A stretch of DNA of 64,000 nucleotides from Limivivens faecihominis. GTDB taxonomy: Bacteria; Bacillota; Clostridia; Lachnospirales; Lachnospiraceae. The DNA lies in the NCBI RefSeq assembly GCF_020686945.1, contig NZ_JAJEPR010000014.1:20625-84624 (forward strand). The letters are read 5' to 3'. How positions within the stretch are numbered: position 1 is the stretch's first letter; each line of letters begins with the position of its first letter. Positions 1-8,226 of the stretch are shown here, piece by piece. The notes below the pieces were generated by a model. It did not search any database and was not told the origin of the DNA. It worked only from the letters and a program-made list of their open reading frames with translations. The translations under genes were made by a program, and so were the position numbers.

Positions 1-451
1 GAGCCCAAAAAGAGCGCAGTTCATAAAGCTTCTGAAAAAAGAAATTTTCTTTTGCCTCAATTATCATAAGCTTTGCTTTTTTCAGAACCATGCCGATTCC
101 ACGGGCTTCATAATAGGCCTTCTGGTCAAACTGTCCCGGATTGGCCGCTTCCTCCAACGGTGCGTAGGTTCCCGTAACCTTTACCCAATATCCAATTTTT
201 AATTCTGTTTGCTGATTTTCATAGACAAGAACCTGTCTTTGATAAGATAGATCTGATGATAGATAAATATGAGACAGACGAAGCTGCCGGCTGTTTTCCT
301 TTTCTGTAATCTCCTCCACGGTTCCGGTCAGAGTGACCGTCTCCCCTGCGGAGAGAGCCGGCGGCGGTGGGGCAAGAATTCCCCGCGCCCCCGCCGCTCC
401 AATCAGAAAAGCCACCAGCAAAAACGCCCAGAGAAGCGGTCGTTTTGTCAT
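1..451 (-). CDS. comEC: ComEC/Rec2 competence protein, N-terminal part (cut by window edge)
   Basis: The first 150 codons of a minus-strand gene that continues beyond base 1. It starts at an ATG (449-451) preceded by an AGAAAGG ribosome site. The protein opens with a hydrophobic segment (residues about 6-25) followed by an OB-fold-like stretch with the motif NPGQFDQKAYYEARGI, typical of the DUF4131 domain at the start of ComEC. ComEC forms the membrane channel that takes up single-stranded DNA during transformation. The channel and metallo-beta-lactamase domains lie outside the window. It is last in a run whose first gene encodes ComEA, which supports the call. Confidence 0.88.
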   Translation of the reverse strand, partial: MTKRPLLWAFLLVAFLIGAAGARGILAPPPPALSAGETVTLTGTVEEITEKENSRQLRLSHIYLSSDLSYQRQVLVYENQQTELKIGYWVKVTGTYAPLEEAANPGQFDQKAYYEARGIGMVLKKAKLMIIEAKENFFFQKLYELRSFWA

Positions 452-467
452 ATAAGCGCCTTTCTTA

Positions 468-1460
468 TTAAAAGAAACTCTTCCACAGCGAATCCACACC
501 CACCGAGGGCTCCAGCACATCGCTCTCACTGGAGACAACCTGGTGAATGAGGTCTTCGCGTTTGGTAAAAGGTTGCGTGAGATCGATTTCATCCCGGTAA
601 AGTGTTTCCTGTGAACCCTCGATCTGGATGATAACTTCCCTGACACCTGCCGTATCTATGAGGGCATCCACCGCAGCATAGAGGCTGGTCTCCGCCGTCA
701 CATTGGACTCTGAAGAGGGAGCCGCATTGAAAGCAGAATCAAAGTTTACCGTACAGGTGCCCCCCTCCGTCTGGACCGAGAGGACCTTAGTTTCCGCCGG
801 AAGAACTGCCTGAAGCTTCGCATTCACCGGTCCTTTGATGAGCTCTTCCAGGATCACCTTTTCCAGCGTGGAATTGGAAGAATAGTGGACGTTTCGCATC
901 TCCCGCTCGATGAGGCTGCCGTCGCTGTCCGCGAAATAGAGGGACAGGGTGGCATTCTGGTAGGAATTGATGCCGTCGCCCTTCGTATCGATGAAAGATT
1001 CCGCCGTCATGCCTCCCACCACGTCTCCTGCCTCATCCACAAGGTCTTCGCCATTCACCGTGATAACCACCTGTTCCACATTGGAGACCTGAATCAGCGT
1101 GTTGACAAAGGCCGCCCGGACCAGAATCTCCCGAACCGGGTCCATATCGTTGTAGGCCTCGTTGAAGTCCACATCCACCTCCCGGGCTTTCAGGACACAG
1201 TGCTCTACCTTCACCTCATCCGGCAGGGCTTTCACATGGTCGCTTCCCACCTGGGGACGGCCCATTTTTTCCAGAAGCTCCTCCGTCACCTCTCTCGGTG
1301 AGGTGGAACTCTCCGGCGTGTAGCTCTCTTCCACCAGCTTCGTGCCGGAGGTGCTGATATAATACACCTGATACTGGGTGGAACCGCCGCTTTTCTCCGA
1401 ACAGCCGGTCAGAAGAAGGGCCAGTAGAAAAATCATCAGAAAAGATACTCTTTTTTTCAT
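468..1460 (-). CDS. GerM-domain lipoprotein
   Basis: A 330-residue exported protein with a lipoprotein signal (hydrophobic residues 5-17, lipobox LTGC, lipidated Cys20) and two GerM-type beta domains, roughly residues 75-165 and 195-290. GerM proteins occur in spore-forming Firmicutes and are linked to sporulation and germination. The start at 1460 is chosen because AGGAGG lies 6 bases upstream; an in-frame ATG five codons earlier has no such site. It follows the sensor kinase by 11 bases and precedes comEC by 16, so it is probably cotranscribed. It may act at the cell surface with the kinase, but that is inference. Confidence 0.82.
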   Translation of the reverse strand: MKKRVSFLMIFLLALLLTGCSEKSGGSTQYQVYYISTSGTKLVEESYTPESSTSPREVTEELLEKMGRPQVGSDHVKALPDEVKVEHCVLKAREVDVDFNEAYNDMDPVREILVRAAFVNTLIQVSNVEQVVITVNGEDLVDEAGDVVGGMTAESFIDTKGDGINSYQNATLSLYFADSDGSLIEREMRNVHYSSNSTLEKVILEELIKGPVNAKLQAVLPAETKVLSVQTEGGTCTVNFDSAFNAAPSSESNVTAETSLYAAVDALIDTAGVREVIIQIEGSQETLYRDEIDLTQPFTKREDLIHQVVSSESDVLEPSVGVDSLWKSFF

Positions 1461-1471
1461 ATCAGGCCTCC

Positions 1472-2908
1472 TCACTCTGCATGGATCAGAGGAATGCGGA
1501 CCGTAAAGGTCGTACCCTCTCCCAGTTTGCTGTATACTTTGATAGCTCCCCGGTGCATCAGAACGGCGCTTCTCGTGATGGCAAGACCAAGACCCGTACC
1601 TCCGATCTCTCTCGAATGGGATTTGTCTACCCGGTAAAAGCGTTCAAAAATATGTTCCTGGGATTCCTCGGGAATACCGATGCCGGAATCCTCCACTTTG
1701 ACATAGAAATACTTGTGATCCACATTTAAGGAAACATGAACCCAGCCCTCGTCCTTGTTGTACTTGATCGCATTTTCCACAAGGTTGGAAAGGGCCAGAC
1801 TCAGCTTTGTCTCGTCCACCTGCGCCACCACTGGCTTGAAGTTTTCCATGACAAGCTCCACCTTTTTCTTGTCAGCGATGGGTTTTAAGCGCTTGATGAT
1901 CTGATCCAGAAGCTCGTTGATATTTTTATCTTCAATGTGAAGATCCGCCGCCTTTTTATCCAGCTTGACAAGGGATAAGAGGTCGTTGATGATCTTGTTT
2001 TCCCGGTCGATCTCCTCGCCGATATCCGTCATGAACTCCTTATAGAGCTCCACCGGCACATCGTCCTGGGAAATCAAGGAGTCCGCCAGCACCTTCATGG
2101 AAGTGATGGGCGTTTTCAGCTCGTGGGACACGTTGGAGACAAACTCCTGTCGCGAATCCTCCAGCACCCGGAGCCGTTTCAGCATCCGGTTGTAGGCCTC
2201 GGAGAGCAGCTGGGTCTCAGTATAATCCGGAATCGAAATATCCTCCTCCAGGAAACCGCCGGTCATCTCGTCGAGGGACTGGGTGACTTTTCCGAAGGGA
2301 CGGATCAGAAGCTTGGAGGTATAAAGGGCCGCCAGAAAAACAAGCGCTGCCATACCGATCTGTAAAAGGAGTACCTTATGGCTCAGGGCCGACCGGCTCT
2401 CCTGAATATCGTTGGTGGGAGTGCTGATGACCAGCACGCCTTCCACCTGATCCTCGTCATTTTCCAAGGGGATCGTCATCTCGATAAACTCGCTGGCCTC
2501 GTCGTAACGCATGGTCCGCGAGCCCTGAAAACACTTCAAAAGCTCCTCGGAGATGATCAGCTTGTTCTCATCCAGGCCATAGGTATCCTTGATGATCCGG
2601 AAACCGCTGTTCACAATGACGATGCGGCCGTTATAGAGCCCCGCCAGCTGCGAGAGCTCCATCTCCGCCACCTCCGATGTATTTCCCTGAAGATAGCCTG
2701 AGCGGACCAGCTCCTCTGCCAGGCTGATACACTGATTCTGCACCAGCGACCCTCTCTGGGTAATGCTCTGCTCCTCAAAACTTCTCAGAATTCCCTGCTT
2801 GATCAGCATGATGGGTATGATGCCCACCAGCATAAAAATGACAAAGATGCGGAACTGCAGGCTCTTTCCGTACTGCCGAATCCATTTTCCCTTAAAAAAC
2901 TTTTTCAC
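1472..2908 (-). CDS. Sensor histidine kinase (ResE/WalK-like)
   Basis: A 478-residue membrane kinase: transmembrane segment near residues 18-40, an extracytoplasmic sensor region of about 120 residues, a second transmembrane segment, a HAMP linker, a HisKA domain with the phospho-acceptor motif SHELKTP, and a HATPase with N, G1 (EDSGIGIP) and G2 (GTGLGLAI) boxes. It pairs with the response regulator just upstream. I chose a GTG start at 2908 because AGGGGA sits 6-7 bases before it, whereas the upstream ATG at 2941 lies inside a hairpin and lacks a ribosome site. The signal sensed is unknown. Confidence 0.85.
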   Translation of the reverse strand: MKKFFKGKWIRQYGKSLQFRIFVIFMLVGIIPIMLIKQGILRSFEEQSITQRGSLVQNQCISLAEELVRSGYLQGNTSEVAEMELSQLAGLYNGRIVIVNSGFRIIKDTYGLDENKLIISEELLKCFQGSRTMRYDEASEFIEMTIPLENDEDQVEGVLVISTPTNDIQESRSALSHKVLLLQIGMAALVFLAALYTSKLLIRPFGKVTQSLDEMTGGFLEEDISIPDYTETQLLSEAYNRMLKRLRVLEDSRQEFVSNVSHELKTPITSMKVLADSLISQDDVPVELYKEFMTDIGEEIDRENKIINDLLSLVKLDKKAADLHIEDKNINELLDQIIKRLKPIADKKKVELVMENFKPVVAQVDETKLSLALSNLVENAIKYNKDEGWVHVSLNVDHKYFYVKVEDSGIGIPEESQEHIFERFYRVDKSHSREIGGTGLGLAITRSAVLMHRGAIKVYSKLGEGTTFTVRIPLIHAE

Positions 2909-2926
2909 TGTCGTTCCCCTGTCAAG

Positions 2927-2960
2927 AAAAGGCCGGCGCATAGAAAAACGCCGACCTTTT
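2927..2960 (-). terminator. Hairpin between response regulator and kinase genes
   Basis: On the minus strand an inverted repeat (AAAAGGTCGGCG pairing with CGCCGGCCTTTT, loop about 10 bases) ends in CTTTTCTTG. It looks like a weak intrinsic terminator inside the operon and could lower kinase expression relative to the regulator. The short U tract argues for partial termination only. Confidence 0.5.
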
Positions 2961-2984
2961 TATTCTACTTCTTTCGTCTATTTA

Positions 2985-3677
2985 TCAGGTCTGCTGGAAA
3001 TAGTAGCCCACACCCCATTTGGTGTGAACGTATCTCGGCTCGCTGGGATTGGCCTCGATCTTCTCTCTCAGACGGCGGATATGTACATCCACGGTACGGA
3101 CATCGCCGGGATACTCATAACCCCAGACGATGTTCAGAAGATTTTCCCGGCTGTAAACCTTGTTCGGATTGAAAACAAGGAGTTCCAGCACATCAAACTC
3201 CTTCGCCGTCAGGTTGACCTCTTTTCCGGCGATGCTCACCCGGCGTCCCTCACAGTCCAGCCGGAGATCTCCGGCCTCCACGACCTTGCTTCTGGTCTCC
3301 TCTGGCGTTTTTCTCGCCGTGCGGCGCATGATGGCTTTCAGCCGCGCCTTAACCTCCAGGATGTTGAAGGGCTTCGTGATATAATCGTCCGCGCCGTACT
3401 CCAGTCCCAGAATTTTATCCATATCATCTCCCTTGGCAGTCAGCATCACAACCGGCACCGATGAAAATTCCCGGATGGACTGGCACACTTCAAAGCCGCT
3501 GAGCTTGGGCAGCATCACATCCAGAAGAACGATATCGTACTCCTTCTCTTTGACCATGTTCAGCGCTTCCTCGCCGTCGTAGGCGCAGTCTACTTCCATT
3601 CCATCCTGCTCCAGGCTGAAACGGATTCCTTTCACGATCAGTTTTTCATCATCCACTACCAGTACTTTCTTTGCCAT
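2985..3677 (-). CDS. OmpR-family response regulator
   Basis: A 230-residue two-domain regulator. Receiver domain at residues 1-120 with the acidic pair DDE, phospho-acceptor Asp in the motif LLDVMLP, the conserved T in VMLTAKG and the K in ITKPF; winged-helix DNA-binding domain at residues about 130-228 (RTVDVHIRRLREKIE). The sequence is close to the WalR/ResD group. It lies 15 bases after comEA and is followed by its likely cognate kinase. Placement between two DNA-uptake genes suggests a link between this signalling pair and competence or envelope state, but its targets cannot be read from the sequence. Confidence 0.88.
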   Translation of the reverse strand: MAKKVLVVDDEKLIVKGIRFSLEQDGMEVDCAYDGEEALNMVKEKEYDIVLLDVMLPKLSGFEVCQSIREFSSVPVVMLTAKGDDMDKILGLEYGADDYITKPFNILEVKARLKAIMRRTARKTPEETRSKVVEAGDLRLDCEGRRVSIAGKEVNLTAKEFDVLELLVFNPNKVYSRENLLNIVWGYEYPGDVRTVDVHIRRLREKIEANPSEPRYVHTKWGVGYYFQQT

Positions 3678-3692
3678 GGGCTATTCTCCTTA

Positions 3693-4268
3693 CTAAACCT
3701 TAATCTTATCCCTGATCTTCTGAAACATGGCATCTTTGATCCCGCTGACCTGCATGATCTCCTCGATGGAAGAAAAGCCGCCCTTCGCCTCGCGATAGGC
3801 AATGATATCCGCCGCCCTCGCTTCGCCGATCCCAGGAAGAGTCTTCAGTTCTTCAGGCCCCGCCGTATTGATGTTGACCCTGTCATCGGTTTCCTGTAAA
3901 GGCGCCTGGCCTCCTTCTGTCTCCTCCCCTTCAAAGGGAATGTAGACCTGCTGCCCGTCCGTCAGCTCTGCCGCCTGGTTTACCAGCCGTTCCAGGGCTT
4001 CGGGAAGAAGGCCGCCGGCCGCTTCCACCGCCTGAAAAACCCGACTTTTTTCCGGAAGTTCGTAAACGCCGGGCTTTGCCACGGCTCCTCTCACATCCAC
4101 AAACAGGGTACCGCGGGAAACTTCTGTTTCTTCCTGGCTCTCCTCCTCAAAGGAAGAGACCGCAGGAAACGTTTCCTCTTCTATTTCCATAGCCTGCCTT
4201 CTCCCGCAGCCGGTAAGACAGCTTACCAGAACCGTCAGAAAAAGAAAAATCTGCCAGACATGTTTCAT
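3693..4268 (-). CDS. comEA: ComEA-like DNA receptor, helix-hairpin-helix protein
   Basis: A 191-residue secreted protein. An N-terminal hydrophobic segment ends in the lipobox LTGC (Cys21), so it may be lipid-anchored rather than spanning the membrane like Bacillus ComEA. After an acidic linker comes an SLBB-like domain (residues about 53-110, FVDVRGAVAKPGVYELP), then a double helix-hairpin-helix DNA-binding module (residues about 132-191, NINTAGPEELKTLPGIGEARAADII). ComEA binds double-stranded DNA outside the membrane and hands it to ComEC. The start at 4268 puts the signal sequence at the N-terminus; an upstream ATG at 4295 is possible. It is the first gene of the comEC-containing run. Confidence 0.86.
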   Translation of the reverse strand: MKHVWQIFLFLTVLVSCLTGCGRRQAMEIEEETFPAVSSFEEESQEETEVSRGTLFVDVRGAVAKPGVYELPEKSRVFQAVEAAGGLLPEALERLVNQAAELTDGQQVYIPFEGEETEGGQAPLQETDDRVNINTAGPEELKTLPGIGEARAADIIAYREAKGGFSSIEEIMQVSGIKDAMFQKIRDKIKV

Positions 4269-4325
4269 ATTTTCTGTATCTCCCTTCATCCCCATAGATG
4301 AAAGGCCCCTTACACAGACAATATT

Positions 4326-4354
4326 ATTGTAGCGGAAAATTCACATTTTTACAA
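4326..4354 (-). promoter_or_regulatory. Predicted vegetative promoter of comEA operon
   Basis: Minus strand -35 TTGTAA (4349-4354) and -10 TACAAT (4326-4331) are separated by 17 bases, about 58 bases before the comEA start. Strong match to a SigA-type promoter. Confidence 0.65.
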
Positions 4355-4373
4355 CACATTTTTAAAAAGTTTT

Positions 4374-4802
4374 TCACCATTTGAAAACAATCACCCCGAT
4401 AATGGCGATGCCCATTCCCATGAGTTTTCTCCACTCAAAGGCAGTGCGCTCCACGCCAAACCAGCCGAAAAGTTCGATGACCCAGGCCACGATGAGCTGG
4501 GAAATCACGATGAGCATCGCCGCCCGGGCAGGCCCCAGGTCCGCCATGCTCCGCACCACGGTGACGGTGATAAAAGCGCCGATGACACCGCCGAGAAGCG
4601 TCCACTTATTCGGGACTTCCATCAGAGTGAGAAAACTCTGCCGGTCCGTGAAGGCCCAGGCAAGGAGACAGACGATGAGGGCTGTCAGCTGAACAAACGA
4701 GGTCGAGACCCAGAGGCTCGTGGCTTTGGTGACTTCCGTGTTAAATACGCCCTGAATGCTCATCAGGGCTCCTGAGATCAGTGCGATCATGACTCCAGAC
4801 AT
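4374..4802 (-). CDS. Small DMT-type transporter (DUF606/YdcZ-like)
   Basis: A 142-residue very hydrophobic protein with four to five membrane segments, resembling one half of a drug/metabolite transporter of the YdcZ (DUF606) group. These small proteins often work as dimers or pairs; no partner is adjacent. The start at 4802 is supported by AAAGGGAG seven bases upstream. That ribosome site lies within the 3' arm of the argD terminator hairpin. Expression would need read-through or a promoter inside the end of argD. Substrate unknown. Confidence 0.78.
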   Translation of the reverse strand: MSGVMIALISGALMSIQGVFNTEVTKATSLWVSTSFVQLTALIVCLLAWAFTDRQSFLTLMEVPNKWTLLGGVIGAFITVTVVRSMADLGPARAAMLIVISQLIVAWVIELFGWFGVERTAFEWRKLMGMGIAIIGVIVFKW

Positions 4803-4804
4803 AG

Positions 4805-4847
4805 AAAAAACTCCCTTTGCTTTTTCCATATTATGTGCAAAGGGAGT
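4805..4847 (-). terminator. argD terminator that contains the next gene's ribosome site
   Basis: On the minus strand ACTCCCTTTGC (4837-4847) pairs perfectly with GCAAAGGGAGT (4810-4820) around a 16-base loop, followed by six T. The 3' arm contains AAAGGGAG, the Shine-Dalgarno site of the transporter gene starting at 4802. Confidence 0.85.
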
Positions 4848-4864
4848 CCTCTTTATACCTTTTT

Positions 4865-6055
4865 TCAGAAGCTCTTTTCCAGCTTTTCGATCATCTCGTC
4901 GATATGCTCTTTCTCAATGACAAGGGGCGGTACCAGACGGATCACATCGCTGCCCGCGGAGAGAACGATGAGGCCGTTTTCCAGCGCTTTCTTCAAGATC
5001 TCGCCAACGGGACGTCCCGTCACTACCAGACCCTGCATGAAGCCTTTGCCCCGGCGGGCGCTTAAGAAATCGTATTTCTCCACCAGCTTATCCAGACGTT
5101 TCTCCAGATAGGGAGTCAGCTCGTTCACATGATCCACGATATGGTTCTTCTCAAAAAGTTCAAACACCTTCGTCACAGCCGCGCAGGCAAAAGGGTTGCC
5201 GCCGTAGGTGGTTCCGTGATCTCCCGGTACCAGAGTGGCGTTGGCAGTCTTCTCATTGAGGACGAAAGCGCCCACGGGAACGCCACAGCCCAGAGCTTTC
5301 GCCGTGGTCATGATATCCGGCTCCACGCCGTACTCCTGCCAGGCATACATGGAACCCGTACGGCCCATACCGCACTGAATCTCATCGAGAATCAGAAGGA
5401 TGTCATTTTCTTCACAGATCTTCTTCACGCCCTGGAGAAACTCCTTCGTCGCAGGATAAATACCGCCCTCGCCCTGAACGGTCTCCAGAATGATCGCGCA
5501 GGTCTTCTTCGTCACCTGGGCTTTGACGCTCTCAAGATCGTTGAAATCTGCGAAGCGGATGCCGCCGATCAGGGGTTTGAAGGGCTCCTGATAATGGCTG
5601 TTTCCGGTGACGGACAGAGCGCCCATGCTTCTTCCATGGAAGGAATGTTTCATCGCGATGATCTCATGATCGGTGCAGCCGTCCTTGTTCCAGGCGTATT
5701 TTCTTGCTGCTTTGATGGCTCCTTCGATGGCCTCGGTTCCGCTGTTGGTGAAAAATACCTTGGAAAGACCGCTGGCCTTGGTGACTGCCTCCCCGGCCGT
5801 CATCAGGGGCACATTATAATAGAGGTTTGAGGTGTGGATCAGCTGGTCGATCTGATTTTTCAGGGCCTCGTCATAGTCCTGATAATGATAGCCCAGAGCA
5901 AAAACAGCGATACCGGCGCCGAAATCCAAATATTTCTTTCCTTCTACGTCAGTCAGATAAACGCCCTCGCCTTTTTCCAGAACCACCGGGAAACGGTTGT
6001 AGGTGTGAAGGATCACATTCTCTGACCGGCTGATATATTCTTCTGTCTTACTCAT
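4865..6055 (-). CDS. argD: Acetylornithine aminotransferase
   Basis: A 396-residue class III PLP-dependent aminotransferase that converts N-acetylglutamate semialdehyde to N-acetylornithine, the fourth acetylated step of arginine synthesis. Diagnostic features are the PLP-phosphate motif NSGTEA, the LILDEIQCGMGRTG region containing the Asp that contacts the pyridine nitrogen, and the Schiff-base lysine in TTAKALGCG. Length is normal for ArgD. It overlaps the end of argB by 8 bases (shared ATGAGTAA), which indicates translational coupling, and ends the argCJBD operon before a strong terminator. Confidence 0.95.
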   Translation of the reverse strand: MSKTEEYISRSENVILHTYNRFPVVLEKGEGVYLTDVEGKKYLDFGAGIAVFALGYHYQDYDEALKNQIDQLIHTSNLYYNVPLMTAGEAVTKASGLSKVFFTNSGTEAIEGAIKAARKYAWNKDGCTDHEIIAMKHSFHGRSMGALSVTGNSHYQEPFKPLIGGIRFADFNDLESVKAQVTKKTCAIILETVQGEGGIYPATKEFLQGVKKICEENDILLILDEIQCGMGRTGSMYAWQEYGVEPDIMTTAKALGCGVPVGAFVLNEKTANATLVPGDHGTTYGGNPFACAAVTKVFELFEKNHIVDHVNELTPYLEKRLDKLVEKYDFLSARRGKGFMQGLVVTGRPVGEILKKALENGLIVLSAGSDVIRLVPPLVIEKEHIDEMIEKLEKSF

Positions 6056-6941
6056 GAGCTTCCTCCTTCTCTCCAGTGATCACAGTACCGATACCGGTCT
6101 TGGTAAAGAACTCGAGAAGCAGGCTGTGCTCCATTCTTCCATCCAGAATATGTACTTTTCCAACGCCCGCTTTCACAGCGTCCACGCAGTTCTGGATTTT
6201 CGGGAGCATGCCGCCGCCCACATTTCCGCTCTCCAGAAGGGCTTCTGCCTCGGAGATTGTCAGGGAGGAAATAAGGCTTGTGCGGTCCAGCGGATTGCGG
6301 TAAACGCCCTCGATATCCGTCAGGAAGGCCAGTTTGCTTGCTTTCATGGCGGTAGCGATGGCGCAGGCCGCGTCGTCGGCGTTGACGTTATAGGAATGGT
6401 AATCGCTGCCGGAACCGATGGGGCAGACAACCGGAACGAAATCGTTGGCAATCAAGGTATCCAGAATTTCAGTGTTGACCTCTGCCACCTCTCCTACATA
6501 GCCAATATCCTGACCTTTGGAGAGCTTCTTGCTCACCCGGAGCAGGCTTCCATCTTTTCCGCTGATGCCAACAGCCTTGACACCGACTTTTTCCATCATG
6601 GAAACGAGACCTTTGTTGATCTTATTTAAAACCATCTCGGCAATCTCCATCGTGTCTTTGTCTGTCACACGAAGACCATTCACAAAGTTGGTCTCAAGGC
6701 CGGCTTTGTTCACCCATTTGGTGATCTCTTTTCCGCCGCCGTGGACGATGATCGGATGGAAACCGACCAGCTTTAAGAGAGCTACGTCACGAATCACATT
6801 CTTTTTCAGCTCATGATCCACCATGGCGCTTCCGCCGTATTTGACGACGATGGTCTTTCCGTGAAATTCCCGGATATAGGGCAGAGCCTCGATGAGGACG
6901 CCCGCCTTTTCAAACCAGTTTGTCATATTGTTTTCTTCCAT
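6048..6941 (-). CDS. argB: Acetylglutamate kinase
   Basis: A 297-residue amino-acid kinase that phosphorylates N-acetylglutamate, normally the feedback-controlled step when the cyclic ArgJ pathway is used. Visible motifs: KYGGSAM near residue 34, the glycine-rich IIVHGGGKEI, and the C-terminal GGGMLPKIQNC. The start has GGAG seven bases upstream. It sits between argJ and argD and overlaps argD. The extended N-terminus (residues 1-25) resembles the helix that supports hexamerisation and arginine inhibition in regulated forms, but this is inferred. Confidence 0.95.
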   Translation of the reverse strand: MEENNMTNWFEKAGVLIEALPYIREFHGKTIVVKYGGSAMVDHELKKNVIRDVALLKLVGFHPIIVHGGGKEITKWVNKAGLETNFVNGLRVTDKDTMEIAEMVLNKINKGLVSMMEKVGVKAVGISGKDGSLLRVSKKLSKGQDIGYVGEVAEVNTEILDTLIANDFVPVVCPIGSGSDYHSYNVNADDAACAIATAMKASKLAFLTDIEGVYRNPLDRTSLISSLTISEAEALLESGNVGGGMLPKIQNCVDAVKAGVGKVHILDGRMEHSLLLEFFTKTGIGTVITGEKEEAHE

Positions 6942-6984
6942 TTTCTTTCTCCATTCTGCCGCCGGAAAGCGGCGTTCTTATTAC

Positions 6985-8205
6985 TTAAGAGCGGTAATCC
7001 GCGTTGATCTTCACATAATCATAGGTGAGATCGCAGCCCCAGGCCGTCGCGGAGGCCTCTCCCATCTTCATATCCGCAATGGCGGTTACTGCTTTCTCAG
7101 AAAGAATCTTTGTAGCTTCTTCCTCGCTGTAGCCGGTGTCCACGCCGTTCTCGATGATCTTCAGCTTTCCGGCAGCGCTCTCAAAGTAGAGATCCACTTT
7201 TTCCGGATCAAACTGTACGCCGGAATAGCCCAGAGCGCAGAGAATCCGGCCCCAGTTGGCGTCATGGCCAAAGATGGCTGCCTTGGTAAGATTGGAGGTG
7301 ATGACGGATTTGCTTAAAATCACAGCCTCCTCTTTGGATTTCGCATGGATGACCTTACACTCGAAAAGAGCGGTCGCGCCCTCTCCGTCCCCGGCCATGG
7401 TCTTTGCCAGGGTCTCGTTTACCTGATAAAGGGCCTTCACAAAAGTCTCATAATCTTCGTTTTCCTCAGTGATCTCCGGGTTGCCTGCCAGACCGTTGGC
7501 CAGCAGAAGAGCCGTGTCGTTGGTGGAGGTATCGCCATCCACAGAGATCATATTATAGGTATCTTTTACCACAGAGCTTAAAGCCTTCTGGAGAAGCTCT
7601 CTGGAAATCGCCACGTCCGTCATGATAAAGGCCAGCATCGTACACATGTTGGGATGGATCATGCCGGAGCCCTTGCTCATAGCGCCAATGGTCACAGTCT
7701 TTCCGCCGAGCGTAAACTCGATGGCAGTCTCTTTCTTGATCGTGTCGGTGGTCATGATGGACTCAGCCGCCAGGGTGCCTGCCGCTTTTGCGTCAGAGAG
7801 CAGAGGGATCATTTTTTCCACGCCGCCCTTGATCTTGTCCATCGGAAGCTGGCGTCCGATGACGCCGGTGGAAGCCACGAGAATCTGATCCTCTGATACA
7901 TGCAGAAGCTCTGCTGTCTTCGCTGCGGTCTCCCGGCAGTAGCCGTAGCCTTCCTCGCCGGTGCAGGCATTGGCGATACCGCTGTTTGCCACGATGGCGC
8001 TGGCCTTTCCTACCTCATAGACCACATGCTGGTCCCATTTGACAGGAGCCGCCTTTACCACATTCGTGGTAAAAGTTCCGGCCACCACACAGGGAACCTC
8101 GCTGTATACCATAGCCATATCTTTTTTATCTTTTTTGATGCCGGCAAAAATCCCTGCCGCCTGAAATCCTTTGGGAGCGGTTACGCCGCCTTCGATCACT
8201 TTCAT
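6985..8205 (-). CDS. argJ: Bifunctional ornithine acetyltransferase/N-acetylglutamate synthase
   Basis: A 406-residue ArgJ. It transfers the acetyl group from N-acetylornithine to glutamate and, in bifunctional forms, also makes acetylglutamate from acetyl-CoA. The proenzyme cuts itself before a threonine. The site here reads KGSGMIHPNMCTML, so the residue before the nucleophilic Thr is Cys rather than the usual Ala. No separate argA or argE is present in the window, consistent with the cyclic pathway. AAAGGAG precedes the start; the neighbours are argC (21 bases upstream) and argB. Confidence 0.95.
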   Translation of the reverse strand: MKVIEGGVTAPKGFQAAGIFAGIKKDKKDMAMVYSEVPCVVAGTFTTNVVKAAPVKWDQHVVYEVGKASAIVANSGIANACTGEEGYGYCRETAAKTAELLHVSEDQILVASTGVIGRQLPMDKIKGGVEKMIPLLSDAKAAGTLAAESIMTTDTIKKETAIEFTLGGKTVTIGAMSKGSGMIHPNMCTMLAFIMTDVAISRELLQKALSSVVKDTYNMISVDGDTSTNDTALLLANGLAGNPEITEENEDYETFVKALYQVNETLAKTMAGDGEGATALFECKVIHAKSKEEAVILSKSVITSNLTKAAIFGHDANWGRILCALGYSGVQFDPEKVDLYFESAAGKLKIIENGVDTGYSEEEATKILSEKAVTAIADMKMGEASATAWGCDLTYDYVKINADYRS

Positions 8206-8226
8206 CTTTCTACTCCTTTCACCCGA

